Below are positions 28,692-37,626 of a stretch of DNA of 64,000 nt, piece after piece (the first letter of the stretch is position 1; the number at the start of each line of letters is the position of its first letter). The stretch is from Ignavibacteria bacterium. Lineage in GTDB: Bacteria; Bacteroidota; Ignavibacteria; Kapaibacteriales; Kapaibacteriaceae. The notes below the pieces were generated by a model. The model did not search any database, was not told the DNA's origin, and saw only the letters and a program-made list of their open reading frames with translations. The translations under genes were made by a program, and so were the position numbers. Location of the stretch: the NCBI GenBank assembly GCA_016191145.1, contig JACPPD010000001.1, positions 1 to 64,000 of the forward strand, in the 5' to 3' direction.

Positions 28692-29602
28692 TTCCGTGTC
28701 CCTCGTTTAACTGTAAAAGCAAGATTCAAAATCTTATAAACAAGTCGGGCGGCCGTTATGTTGGGATGATGCAATCCCTTAATCGGAGCAAGCTCCACAA
28801 CGTCGAAGCCAACAATCCTGCGGCCGCTTTGCACAATGGCGCGAATCAAGCCGGTTGCTTCGTGGTACAACAGTCCACCGGGCTCGGGCGTACCGGTAGC
28901 AGGCATAACAGACGGGTCGAGTGCGTCGACGTCGAACGTTATGTAAACATCTTTAGCAAGTGTGCCTACTACGGCATCGGTCCACTTCTCGCCATAAACA
29001 TTTCTGCGCATAGCGCCTGCATAGAATGTGTTAACGGATTTATCGCGGATGAACTGGGCTTCCTCGATGCATTGCGCGCGTATACCCACCTGCGTGATGC
29101 GTTTGGTTGGGAAAAAATCACTCACGCGTGCCATAACGCAGGCATGCGAGTAGGGAGAGCCTTCGTATGTCTGCCGCATATCTGAATGGGCATCGAATTG
29201 AAGAACACTCATTTTGGGGAAGCGCCTGTAGTGTGAAGCAATTGCTGCGGCGCTTATCGTGTGTTCGCCCCCTAACGTCACAACAAATTTGTCCATTTCG
29301 AAGATATCGTCTATTTGGCGTTCAATAAGGCCGAGAGCCTTCGCATCAACTTTTTTGCCGAATGTTATCGGTTCAAGGGTTGCAATGCCAACGTCGAAGC
29401 ACAGTTCCCGTTCCGTTTCATCATCGTAAAACTCCACGAATGCGCTTGCATCTAGAATAGCTCGGGGACCGCGTGCTGTTCCGCGACCATAACTGACCGT
29501 ATGTTCGTAGGGAGCAGACACGACAACGATTCCCGCAGTGTCGAGATCGCTGTGTTCTTCACCGAGTGCAAGGAAATTCTGTTTGGGACCGAGTATTTTC
29601 AC
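28688..29602 (-). CDS. speB: Agmatinase / ureohydrolase
   Basis: A 304-residue binuclear manganese hydrolase. Ligand motifs are GGEHTIS, QFDAHSDMR and TFDVDALDPSVMPATGTPEPGG, all six metal-binding His/Asp present. The last motif and overall length fit agmatinase (agmatine to putrescine and urea) better than arginase or formiminoglutamase, but substrate is not certain. First gene of a two-gene unit with dapD. A TAGTTTTG element sits 28 bp upstream. Confidence 0.9.
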   Translation of the reverse strand: MKILGPKQNFLALGEEHSDLDTAGIVVVSAPYEHTVSYGRGTARGPRAILDASAFVEFYDDETERELCFDVGIATLEPITFGKKVDAKALGLIERQIDDIFEMDKFVVTLGGEHTISAAAIASHYRRFPKMSVLQFDAHSDMRQTYEGSPYSHACVMARVSDFFPTKRITQVGIRAQCIEEAQFIRDKSVNTFYAGAMRRNVYGEKWTDAVVGTLAKDVYITFDVDALDPSVMPATGTPEPGGLLYHEATGLIRAIVQSGRRIVGFDVVELAPIKGLHHPNITAARLVYKILNLAFTVKRGTRK

Positions 29603-29629
29603 GCGCTGACACCATTGATTAATTCACAA

Positions 29630-29637
29630 CAAAACTA
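29630..29637 (-). promoter_or_regulatory. Candidate -7 element for speB-dapD
   Basis: On the minus strand TAGTTTTG fits TAnnTTTG, 28 bp before the speB start. A -33 partner is not evident. Confidence 0.25.
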
Positions 29638-29660
29638 GCACTACTGCACCAGGTTGACTG

Positions 29661-30968
29661 ATGGCATCGCTTCGCGCACAACGTTTTGGCTGGTATATGA
29701 TCGACTGGGCTGTAAGTGGATTCAGCACATCGGTTGTTACGGTGTTTCTTGGACCATATCTAACCAACGTTGCACAGGCTGCGGCAAATGAGAATGGAAT
29801 CATCACTCCGTTAGGCATTGGCATTCATCCGGGGTCGTGGTTTTCGTTTGTCGTCAGCATGAGCGTTCTCGCTCAGGTATTTGTGCTGCCCATTATTGGC
29901 GCAATTGCAGACCGATCCCACATTAAGAAGTCGCTCTTCATCGCAATGAGCATTGTTGGCTCTGCTGCAACAACGTTGTTATACTTTCTTAACATAGACG
30001 AAGGCAACTATTTGTACGGAGGATTATTCTTTATTGCGGCGAACGTCGCTTTCGGGGCGTGCATGGTTGTCACGAACGCCTATCTCAACGATTTATCGAC
30101 TGCCGACGAGCGCGACAAAGTTTCATCGCGTGGTTGGGCTTTAGGATACCTTGGCGGAGGCATCCTTCTGCTTATTCATCTGTTGTGGTTTGGATCGGTA
30201 AAGGATTCCGGTGGCGATACATCGCTCGCTGTCCGTTTGATCCTCGCTTCCACTGGAATATGGTGGGTTTCATTCGCATTAATCCCCATGAGCCTACTGC
30301 CCGGCCCGGGCAGATCGGTAGTAAAGAAAATTAATATACGGGCAACCTTCCTGCAGCTCTTTGCCACGTTACGTCACATGGCCAGTTACAGAGTAACGCT
30401 CCTCTTTTTCATCGCATATCTTTTTTATAACGATGCGGTTCAGACGGTAATCGTTATGGCATCGGCTTACGGACAGGAAGAGTTGAATCTGGGGCTTGAC
30501 GTCCTAACGAAGGCAATCCTCATGGTCCAGTTTGTTGCCATGGGAGGATCTCTCCTATTTGAGCGTGTTGCTTCGTGGATCGGATCGAAAAATGCAATCA
30601 TGATTTCGCTGTTGGGATGGATCGGAGTTGTAGTGACAGCATACGCAGCCATAACTACAGAGGGTCAGTTCTACATTCTGGCATTTGTAATTGCACTGGT
30701 TTTGGGAGGCACTCAGGCACTCTCTCGCTCGTTATTTTCACAACTCATTCCACCGGACAGGGCTGCAGAATACTTTTCGTTGTACGAAATATCGGACAGG
30801 GGAACATCATGGACTGGCCCCCTGCTCTTCGGAATAGCTTTAACGATGACGGGCAGCTACCGCACCGCCATATTATCGCTTGTAGTTTTACTCGTGGTGG
30901 GACTTGCGCTGTTGCTGAAGGTTGATGTAACGAGGGGCATTCGCGAGCTCAACCAGGAAAACAAGTAA
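29661..30968 (+). CDS. MFS transporter, UMF1 family
   Basis: A 435-residue inner-membrane protein with about 12 hydrophobic segments. The N-terminal FGWYMIDWAVSGFSTSVVTVFLGPYL is the signature of the UMF1/Atg22-like family of the major facilitator superfamily. Atg22 exports amino acids from the yeast vacuole, but bacterial members have no established substrate. It starts 58 bp from the divergent speB and ends 27 bp before the palindromic element at 30996. Confidence 0.9.
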   Translation: MASLRAQRFGWYMIDWAVSGFSTSVVTVFLGPYLTNVAQAAANENGIITPLGIGIHPGSWFSFVVSMSVLAQVFVLPIIGAIADRSHIKKSLFIAMSIVGSAATTLLYFLNIDEGNYLYGGLFFIAANVAFGACMVVTNAYLNDLSTADERDKVSSRGWALGYLGGGILLLIHLLWFGSVKDSGGDTSLAVRLILASTGIWWVSFALIPMSLLPGPGRSVVKKINIRATFLQLFATLRHMASYRVTLLFFIAYLFYNDAVQTVIVMASAYGQEELNLGLDVLTKAILMVQFVAMGGSLLFERVASWIGSKNAIMISLLGWIGVVVTAYAAITTEGQFYILAFVIALVLGGTQALSRSLFSQLIPPDRAAEYFSLYEISDRGTSWTGPLLFGIALTMTGSYRTAILSLVVLLVVGLALLLKVDVTRGIRELNQENK

Positions 30969-30995
30969 TCATGAACAAATCATGAAAAGATCATG

Positions 30996-31023
30996 ATGCC
31001 GGGTATCTCTTGATACCCGGCAT
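30996..31023 (+). terminator. 28-nt palindromic element, copy 2 (loop TCTT), terminator-like
   Basis: The 12-bp perfect stem ATGCCGGGTATC encloses TCTT and is followed by GGTTGTTCTGTTTTT, 27 bp after the MFS stop. It has the features of an intrinsic terminator. It has the same stem as the element at 26106, with the loop reversed. Confidence 0.65.
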
Positions 31024-31199
31024 GGTTGTTCTGTTTTTCGTTCAACACAGGATAGACACATCAATCGGAAGGTTATCGTCTGCTGATTGTGCAGCTAACG
31101 GATTCAACGTTGAAGACTGTCGAATGTCACTCAACTTGATGTTTTTTGAGTACAGAAAGTTTCAGTCTATCGGCAGTCAATTTTGAATATATTTGGTTC

Positions 31200-33788
31200 A
31201 TGACTGTTCACAGACTAGTCATACTCGTATGTGTGATTCCATTATTCTCGATCACGCTGTGCTTGCCTCCTGGCACAGCCGCAGAAGATCGGTGGGCGAA
31301 GTGGACGAAGAATTTACCTGGTGAAATTATTGACTTAGATCTCCAAGGAGATTGGCTGGTAGTGAGCACACCGGCCTCTGTATTTGTCCTTGATGCAGTT
31401 GATGGAGCCGTGCTCTATCAAACCAGAACACGCTTAGGCTCTTATGGTGGCGTTAGAAGAATCCCAGGATCGAATCGGGTGTGGGTGACTGATCTGAAGT
31501 ATAACAAAGACACCTCGAAGAAGGAATTTAGGCTGTATGAACTCGACGTTGTTACCGACACCGTACTCCGTTTTTTAGAGTTCACAGTCCCCAACCTTCA
31601 GGTCCTAAGTGAATTCCCGCTTTTAAGAATTGCCCTCACCAGCGATGCCACTCACATTGCTTTTGTGTTCAACTATCGATATGACGATGCATCAGCTTTG
31701 CCGTACGTTGCCTCAGGGAGGAGATCAGTCCTGTACTGGATAAATACTTCAACGATGCTTCAGAAATCGTTCATTATGCCTTACTCAACTGCAATCAACA
31801 TCTCACCCGACAACAACCTCATGTCTATTGCAGGAATTTATTCTTATTGGAAGGGATTGGGATCTCGGACGGTTGAATCAGTCTATTTCGACGGAACGAT
31901 GGTAACAGATATACTTGGTGATTCACTCGGAAAACCTAAAACATTTGAATATCAGTTTAAACCATCTCCTCTATTCGATTTTTTCTTTCAGTATCGCACG
32001 ATAGTCAGCATCAAGGATCTAAAACCAATCACTAACGCAGCAACATCGCTCATTACCGACGATGTTGTTGGTTATACACCTGATGCGCTGGCGTATTTCT
32101 CATATTCTAAACCCCCTTACGATTCCCTCTTTTATGTGTATCACGATATCCTATCAAACGACACACTGGCAATGTTGCGCTCACCACGATTCAACGAACC
32201 CGTTTCGTTCTACTTCCCCTTCGATTCAGTGATGGTAGCAGGTAACCAGTGGGGTGCTATTACGTTCTTCGATCTCAAAGGTCTATCAGGGGGCACGCAA
32301 GGTATAATCATCCCTGTTGCGGACACCCTTTCCGAACGAACTATCGTTCGCCTGCCAGAACCGCGGACTTCACCAGTGAACGCGCGTTATACTTATCAGT
32401 ACAGCAGTAATGGCACATTCCTGAAGGACGGAGTGTTCTTTTCCAATCTGATAGATAGTTGTTGGATTGCCGTTGAAGCCAATCTCGACAACGGCATTAA
32501 ACTTCGGGCAGAAAAAAACATAGAACTTGCCCCTTTAGAGCATGATGCCACAGCATTACAATATTGGTCTATGGGTTCGGGATATGGATTAACGTCAACC
32601 ATTAGTGAAAATGGTAAATATATTTCTAGTGCACTACACGATGTATTGTTAGTAACTAATATTAACGACTGGAAGATCGATATTGGGTTATATCCTGAAT
32701 CATCAGTAATCAAAACCGTTGCATTGGACAATCGTGGAATTGTTCACACTACCGATTTCGTTGCTGATTCGGAACAATCGGAAAAGTATCTTGTTACGAT
32801 TAGATCTCGGAAACAAAATGAAATATCCGATTCCATACAATCGTTCACTTTTTACGATTACATCTATCCCGGTGTAAAATCCTTATTCACAGTTACGAAA
32901 TGGAAGGAAGGATTTGGAAGCCGAGTTACTACTATTACAGTTTCAACAAATTCTTTCGAAGATACTCTTGCATTTGATTTAGAACGCGGTACTGCCTTAT
33001 CATTCAGTGATGAATTCTGTGCATTTTATCCCAAAGCATTTGATATTGATATGACAACAGGAAAGAAATATCTAGGTGGTTACGTGATGAACTCATTGCC
33101 GAATTCCTTCCGGTATGGAACAATGTCGGACGATGGAAGCTGCGAACTCATTGGCAGTGGGCAAGATTTCCGTTATTTCACATTATCGGCTGATGGCAAG
33201 TATCTCATATCAAACCAAGGAGTGCGCGACATAAACTTTCAAATGATTACTCCAACAACAGCTTTTGCGGACTTCTTTTTACCAGTAGCCGGCACATCGA
33301 TGGGAATTACGTTCAATGCCGACACGTTATCGCTTTGGCAAATTCCCGAAGCTATTCTTGTCAATAAGATTGGTTTGCCTTCAGCAATCACAGGCGTCAG
33401 TAGCACCGGAAGTTCCGACAGGATATTAATACAGTTTAATAACGGAACCGTTGAGTTAATGAGAGCTCTTAACCTATTTCCGGAACTACCGAATTCCACT
33501 AATAATAAACAAACTGATGAAGTTTGTTCTGCAATGTCAGTCTTCCCTAATCCTGTCTCAGAATCGTGTCAATTAACAAGTCCCCTTTTCAGTCTCCCCA
33601 ACGTACATCTGCTCATATACAGCAGCTTAGGCGAACTCATTTTGCATATAACATCGGGCTTCACGAATGCAGGTTTTAGATGGAACACTACTGCTTCAGA
33701 TGGTTTACCTGTAAGATCCGGCATGTATTACTTCATCATAACTGCGCAAAATGATCGTTGCGTTGGCAAGATAGTGGTTCTCAAGTGA
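31200..33788 (+). CDS. Large secreted beta-propeller protein with T9SS C-terminal sorting domain
   Basis: 862 residues from ATG 31200, which starts a signal peptide (MTVHRLVILVCVIPLFSITLC); the frame is open to 31146. The body resembles a WD40/YVTN-type propeller with repeats such as IDLDLQGDWLVVSTPASVFVLD and SADGKYLISNQGV. The C-terminal 85 residues (SVFPNPVSESCQLTS ... GMYYFIITAQNDRCVGKIVV) are a standard type IX sorting domain with the PNP motif. Expected to be exported and either surface-attached or released. Its ligand is unknown. Faces the next T9SS gene tail to tail across a 29-bp repeat array. Confidence 0.85.
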   Translation: MTVHRLVILVCVIPLFSITLCLPPGTAAEDRWAKWTKNLPGEIIDLDLQGDWLVVSTPASVFVLDAVDGAVLYQTRTRLGSYGGVRRIPGSNRVWVTDLKYNKDTSKKEFRLYELDVVTDTVLRFLEFTVPNLQVLSEFPLLRIALTSDATHIAFVFNYRYDDASALPYVASGRRSVLYWINTSTMLQKSFIMPYSTAINISPDNNLMSIAGIYSYWKGLGSRTVESVYFDGTMVTDILGDSLGKPKTFEYQFKPSPLFDFFFQYRTIVSIKDLKPITNAATSLITDDVVGYTPDALAYFSYSKPPYDSLFYVYHDILSNDTLAMLRSPRFNEPVSFYFPFDSVMVAGNQWGAITFFDLKGLSGGTQGIIIPVADTLSERTIVRLPEPRTSPVNARYTYQYSSNGTFLKDGVFFSNLIDSCWIAVEANLDNGIKLRAEKNIELAPLEHDATALQYWSMGSGYGLTSTISENGKYISSALHDVLLVTNINDWKIDIGLYPESSVIKTVALDNRGIVHTTDFVADSEQSEKYLVTIRSRKQNEISDSIQSFTFYDYIYPGVKSLFTVTKWKEGFGSRVTTITVSTNSFEDTLAFDLERGTALSFSDEFCAFYPKAFDIDMTTGKKYLGGYVMNSLPNSFRYGTMSDDGSCELIGSGQDFRYFTLSADGKYLISNQGVRDINFQMITPTTAFADFFLPVAGTSMGITFNADTLSLWQIPEAILVNKIGLPSAITGVSSTGSSDRILIQFNNGTVELMRALNLFPELPNSTNNKQTDEVCSAMSVFPNPVSESCQLTSPLFSLPNVHLLIYSSLGELILHITSGFTNAGFRWNTTASDGLPVRSGMYYFIITAQNDRCVGKIVVLK

Positions 33789-33792
33789 GGGG

Positions 33793-33914
33793 AACTTGAC
33801 GGGAGGTATGTGCCGACGGGTCACCTGACGGGAGGCATATGCTGCCGGGTAACTTGCCGGGAGACATATGCTGCCGGGTAACTTGCCGGGAGGCATATGC
33901 TGCCGGGTAACTTG
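33793..33914. repeat. 29-bp CATATG-type repeat, locus 2 (about four copies)
   Basis: Head-to-tail units of 29 bp, core GGCATATGCTGCCGGGTAA followed by CTTGCCGGGA. The copies nearest 33914 are almost identical; the leftmost is diverged (TATGTGCCGACGGGTCA). It fills the whole gap between two convergent T9SS genes. Confidence 0.9.
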
Positions 33915-36404
33915 CTAGGGGGGGTTCAGAATCTTGACAGACCGAAACTGCCCGTCTGCAGCATAAACAAGAAAATACACACCGGAATTCCAGTTGGTGA
34001 CATCAATTTCAATATCATAATCAGAGCCCATTTCACTCCGATTAATTTGATCCAATAAACTAATCTTTGTGTTTCCAAGTAAATCCACAATTTTACAAAG
34101 CGACACGGCCCTTGGATATAAGGACCGATTTCTAACTCTAACTGTAACGTGATTGGTAATTGGATTGGGAGTTGTTGTTAACCCAAAAACAGGGAAGAAT
34201 TGCGGGTTGGAGTCTTGAATATCCGTACTGATGTTAATAAATCTAATACCATCATTCGTTACAAGTACGAGGTCACCGCTGCTCATAACAAACAGATCGT
34301 TGACGATTGAGTTTTCAATCTCCAAATTTATAGAATTCCAATTTTGACCATTGTCTACTGAGTGTAGCAAAAAGTTACTTGGCGCCAACGCAAACAGATT
34401 ATTTCCTGATTGAGCTATGCGCCAGGTATTGAACTCGCTTGTGCGGTTACCCACAGTTAAACTGAAAACTTGTTGCCAAGTAATTCCTTTATCAGTACTG
34501 CGTATCAAGTTCGCATCATTCTCAAGGAAATCAAGCTGAGACAAGCGAGCTGTGTCACCCATTAATTCCATTTCGCTAATCCACGCCAACAATGATCCAT
34601 CTTCTGTTCGAAAGATATTCTCAGCCCACAATCCCCCTGCACTGATACTGGAATTCGAGAATGTAACCCCTCCGTCAGTGGAATAGAAGATACCTCCTTG
34701 GATCACACCCAACGTATCACCTTGATTTGTGCGTGTGTAACCACGAACACCAACCACAATCATATTGTCATCACTCCATACTGATGAGATTGGTCCATAG
34801 TCTTTACTGGTGTCATCGGGAAATCCAATGTTCTGCCATGCTGTAGATGAGTCGGCCCTAACAAATAGTTGATTGTAACCGGAGTACTGACGTCCATTTG
34901 GAGATTCAGTAATGAACGATGCAGTGTCGAGCCCAATAAATTTGACACTATCCCCATCGCTGAGTCGTGGATTATCACCAAGTATATAATAACCTTTGGG
35001 GGTAGCACTAATGCGCCTGGCACCGATAAGATACTTTCTATAATTCATATTGTAGGGATTGATTAACATTCTCGGCTGTTCCAAAACAAGCTTCTTACTT
35101 AATGAATTAAACTTTACAACCTGGCCATCACTGGTAATTCCTGTAATAGCGTCATTCAAGTTCACCATATTAAGAAGAGATACGGTATTAAACTTTTTTG
35201 ATTCGAAGTCTGTTAACTTCATATCGGCATACCAAAGGTTTTCTTGTGGCGAATAGCGCCAAAGAAGTCCCGATGTCCCCTCTGCAAAAGCAAATACTGA
35301 ACCTTCAAATACGCTGAGAACAGAAGAAGATAAACCGGATCTATAAGGCAGTATCTCCGAAACATTAGTTTCAACGTCAATTGTATAAATATCATTTTCA
35401 TAATTTAATGCGATGAGCCTTCCGTAACGAGAGAAATTCAAACTATTCCTCCCAGATACTTGTGCAAACGCCTGTTGCGGTAGAGAAAATGATTTGACTC
35501 CGTTTTTGGTTATCAGAACAACGACGCCACTGTCAACAGCAACCACGATTGTTGAATCATAGTCAGAGAATATCCCACCGATTCCAAACACACTTCGCAG
35601 TGGAATTATTTTTCCATCTATTCTTTGAATTGAATCTAACAACAACCATTCGTCGTCGCTGCTAACCTTGTAATACAGATTATATGGGAGGCCGTTTTTG
35701 AATTCAATCCCCACGGCAACACCATCATCGGTAAACTTTAAAATCTCAAATGGCTTATCGGGTGTATACTCCGACCATGATCCTGACAATAAATCAAGCT
35801 TGTACCATTTCTCTTCGACAGCGGAGTAACCGAGAAAGCCATCTTGTTTATTATAAGCGATGTTTGATAATTGACCAGCGTTTATTGGGTCCGGACGGTA
35901 ATACCACATTTCACCAGCATTGGTGGAATACGCTTGTCCAATCGCGACTGCTTCCGAACCAAATACATTAATTCTGGATGAGTTTACTATTCCATTCACC
36001 ACTAACCTGTTAGTGACCGAGGTATCCGCTCTTTGTAAGATTTTGTCTCCGTACGAGATTCGGCCAATTGTTACTAATTGTGGATCGAAGCGATCCATAC
36101 CAACCAGATACAGCAGTCCATTTCCGTTGGATACAACACGAATTGCACGATAGAAGCTGTCAAAATCCTTCTCAAACAGAACTGGCACATGAATCTCTCC
36201 GCTTTTTCTAAACCACAAGCCCTGCTTAGAATTCGAAATAACAATACCCCACTCAGGATCAGCCAAAATGCGCGCGTCATTTGGATAATCACCGACATTC
36301 TGCATCTCCGACCACCAGTAATGCTGAGAGAAGGCCAAGTGCTGGTTTACAATGCAAAGGTGCCCTATTATCAGTAGCACCCAACATAATCTGGATAGGC
36401 TCAT
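33915..36404 (-). CDS. Secreted BNR-type propeller protein with T9SS C-terminal sorting domain
   Basis: 829 residues with a signal peptide ending near LAFSQ. Propeller repeats include Asp-box motifs in the C-terminal half: YSTDGGVTFSNSS, RSTDKGITWQQV, HSVDNGQNWNSI. The end (TTTPNPITNHVTVRVRN ... SGVYFLVYAADGQFRSVKIL) is a type IX sorting domain with the PNP motif. Similar in size and layout to the convergent gene at 31200, but the two are not obvious duplicates. Surface or secreted protein of unknown ligand. Confidence 0.86.
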   Translation of the reverse strand: MSLSRLCWVLLIIGHLCIVNQHLAFSQHYWWSEMQNVGDYPNDARILADPEWGIVISNSKQGLWFRKSGEIHVPVLFEKDFDSFYRAIRVVSNGNGLLYLVGMDRFDPQLVTIGRISYGDKILQRADTSVTNRLVVNGIVNSSRINVFGSEAVAIGQAYSTNAGEMWYYRPDPINAGQLSNIAYNKQDGFLGYSAVEEKWYKLDLLSGSWSEYTPDKPFEILKFTDDGVAVGIEFKNGLPYNLYYKVSSDDEWLLLDSIQRIDGKIIPLRSVFGIGGIFSDYDSTIVVAVDSGVVVLITKNGVKSFSLPQQAFAQVSGRNSLNFSRYGRLIALNYENDIYTIDVETNVSEILPYRSGLSSSVLSVFEGSVFAFAEGTSGLLWRYSPQENLWYADMKLTDFESKKFNTVSLLNMVNLNDAITGITSDGQVVKFNSLSKKLVLEQPRMLINPYNMNYRKYLIGARRISATPKGYYILGDNPRLSDGDSVKFIGLDTASFITESPNGRQYSGYNQLFVRADSSTAWQNIGFPDDTSKDYGPISSVWSDDNMIVVGVRGYTRTNQGDTLGVIQGGIFYSTDGGVTFSNSSISAGGLWAENIFRTEDGSLLAWISEMELMGDTARLSQLDFLENDANLIRSTDKGITWQQVFSLTVGNRTSEFNTWRIAQSGNNLFALAPSNFLLHSVDNGQNWNSINLEIENSIVNDLFVMSSGDLVLVTNDGIRFINISTDIQDSNPQFFPVFGLTTTPNPITNHVTVRVRNRSLYPRAVSLCKIVDLLGNTKISLLDQINRSEMGSDYDIEIDVTNWNSGVYFLVYAADGQFRSVKILNPP

Positions 36405-36471
36405 TTCTGCTTTCTCTAAAGAATAACACCCACAGAAACTGAAAGATTCTACAGGTTCAAATTAACCTATG

Positions 36472-37134
36472 TTATGGACAACATGTTTGAGATGACGAGG
36501 TCAATGATGCACACTGATCAAATGGTGTTGTACAGCCTTGATTACATTCATCATCGCTGGCAAACTCACAGGGTGGAGCTACATGTGGTATGAGATTCAT
36601 GCAGCAGGTTGTTGCGTTCATCATGCAGTATCGACGCTCAACAACGCAATAATCATTACACCCATTATCACAATATTCATAGCAACCTGTTACGAAATTC
36701 TTTGTTGTACATTTGGGAAGCATTAACAAGTGACAATACGCAGTGGTTGATGTCTTGCAGTCGGTCCATGGATCGCAAAATGGAATTGTAGCACCAATGA
36801 AGTTGTTACAACACAAGTTGGTGCCTGCCACAATAGCATTATAGATAGCCAGCATCCCCTGATTCTTCAAGTCTTGATCAACACAAATTCTGCGGACCCA
36901 GGTAACAGAGTTAACCGGACGTGCACAGTAACCAGCACAAGGATTATCAATCAACTGAGTAGTCGCTGTTTGAGTGCACATTTCTATTTCTGCATTATAG
37001 CTTGTACCAGCAAAGCATATCTTGATCTCCCGAGTTGTGTAAGTACAATTACAATCAAGCTCATCCTCTTTGCACTGTGCCCTAATAGTTAATGATAAAA
37101 TGACGAACAGAGTGAGGAGTAAGAGATATTTCAT
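36472..37134 (-). CDS. Secreted cysteine-rich protein (27 Cys)
   Basis: 220 residues from 37134, with a signal peptide ending in TIRAQ. The mature part of about 200 residues has 27 cysteines, including CC pairs (LCCNN, TCCMN, TCCP) and runs such as CYEYCDNGCNDYC. There is no sorting domain and no CxxCH heme motif, so disulfides or metal binding are more likely. I do not recognise a family. It is downstream of, and on the same strand as, the ftsQAZ genes but separated by more than 490 bp with repeats, so not part of that operon. Confidence 0.75.
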   Translation of the reverse strand: MKYLLLLTLFVILSLTIRAQCKEDELDCNCTYTTREIKICFAGTSYNAEIEMCTQTATTQLIDNPCAGYCARPVNSVTWVRRICVDQDLKNQGMLAIYNAIVAGTNLCCNNFIGATIPFCDPWTDCKTSTTAYCHLLMLPKCTTKNFVTGCYEYCDNGCNDYCVVERRYCMMNATTCCMNLIPHVAPPCEFASDDECNQGCTTPFDQCASLTSSSQTCCP

Positions 37135-37264
37135 TTTCGTTACTCCGCTGAAAATATGAAAAGTGACCAACTACTATAAAAAAAAAATGTATTAAATCCA
37201 AATCTGATTCAAATTGCAAATTCCCTAAAGAAGATGCCCTTCAATATTTGCCGGAGGTGTCGTG

Positions 37265-37312
37265 GAACTTGCCGGGAGGCATATGCTGCCGGGTAACTTG
37301 CCGGGAGGCGAG
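37265..37312. repeat. 29-bp CATATG-type repeat, locus 3
   Basis: One full and one partial unit (CTTGCCGGGAGGCATATGCT and the following CTTGCCGGGAGGC) with the same core as the other two loci. TATTTTTG at 37332-37339, just downstream, fits TAnnTTTG. Confidence 0.85.
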
Positions 37313-37366
37313 GTCTCTTTCAGTTTCTTCGGTATTTTTGTGGCCTAACATGTTAAAGGGGCCGGG

Positions 37367-37603
37367 ATGGGAGCGCCGCAACGGTATGTTGTCTTAGAAT
37401 TGAAGCTTGTGCGGTGGCATGACGGAATGATCTTCAATGTTGGTCCGAATTCGCTGATAGAAACGGATCCATCGAACATTGTTGCGCTCGGCGGAGTGCT
37501 TTATGTGGCTAAGGACTCGCAGGTAAACGTCCTGCTGAATACTATAGGACCGCAGATCGGAATCGGGACGACGGATGACGACCTGCCAGTGGCGCTGTCG
37601 TAG
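37367..37603 (+). CDS. Hypothetical small protein, doubtful
   Basis: A 78-codon frame with no shadowing gene on the other strand, located between the repeat locus and the 3' end of ftsZ. The peptide (FNVGPNSLIETDPSNIVALGG, shortened to the GPNSLIETD core) looks protein-like and hydrophobic at its C-terminal half. A candidate -7 element TATTTTTG lies 28 bp upstream. No family recognised; it may be the remnant of a longer gene. Confidence 0.3.
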   Translation: MGAPQRYVVLELKLVRWHDGMIFNVGPNSLIETDPSNIVALGGVLYVAKDSQVNVLLNTIGPQIGIGTTDDDLPVALS

Positions 37604-37626
37604 CAATCAACCGGTATACCATCCTG

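Noticed and set aside
33793-33914. Possible CRISPR array
   Set aside because: The 29-bp units are joined head to tail without unique spacers and no cas genes are present.
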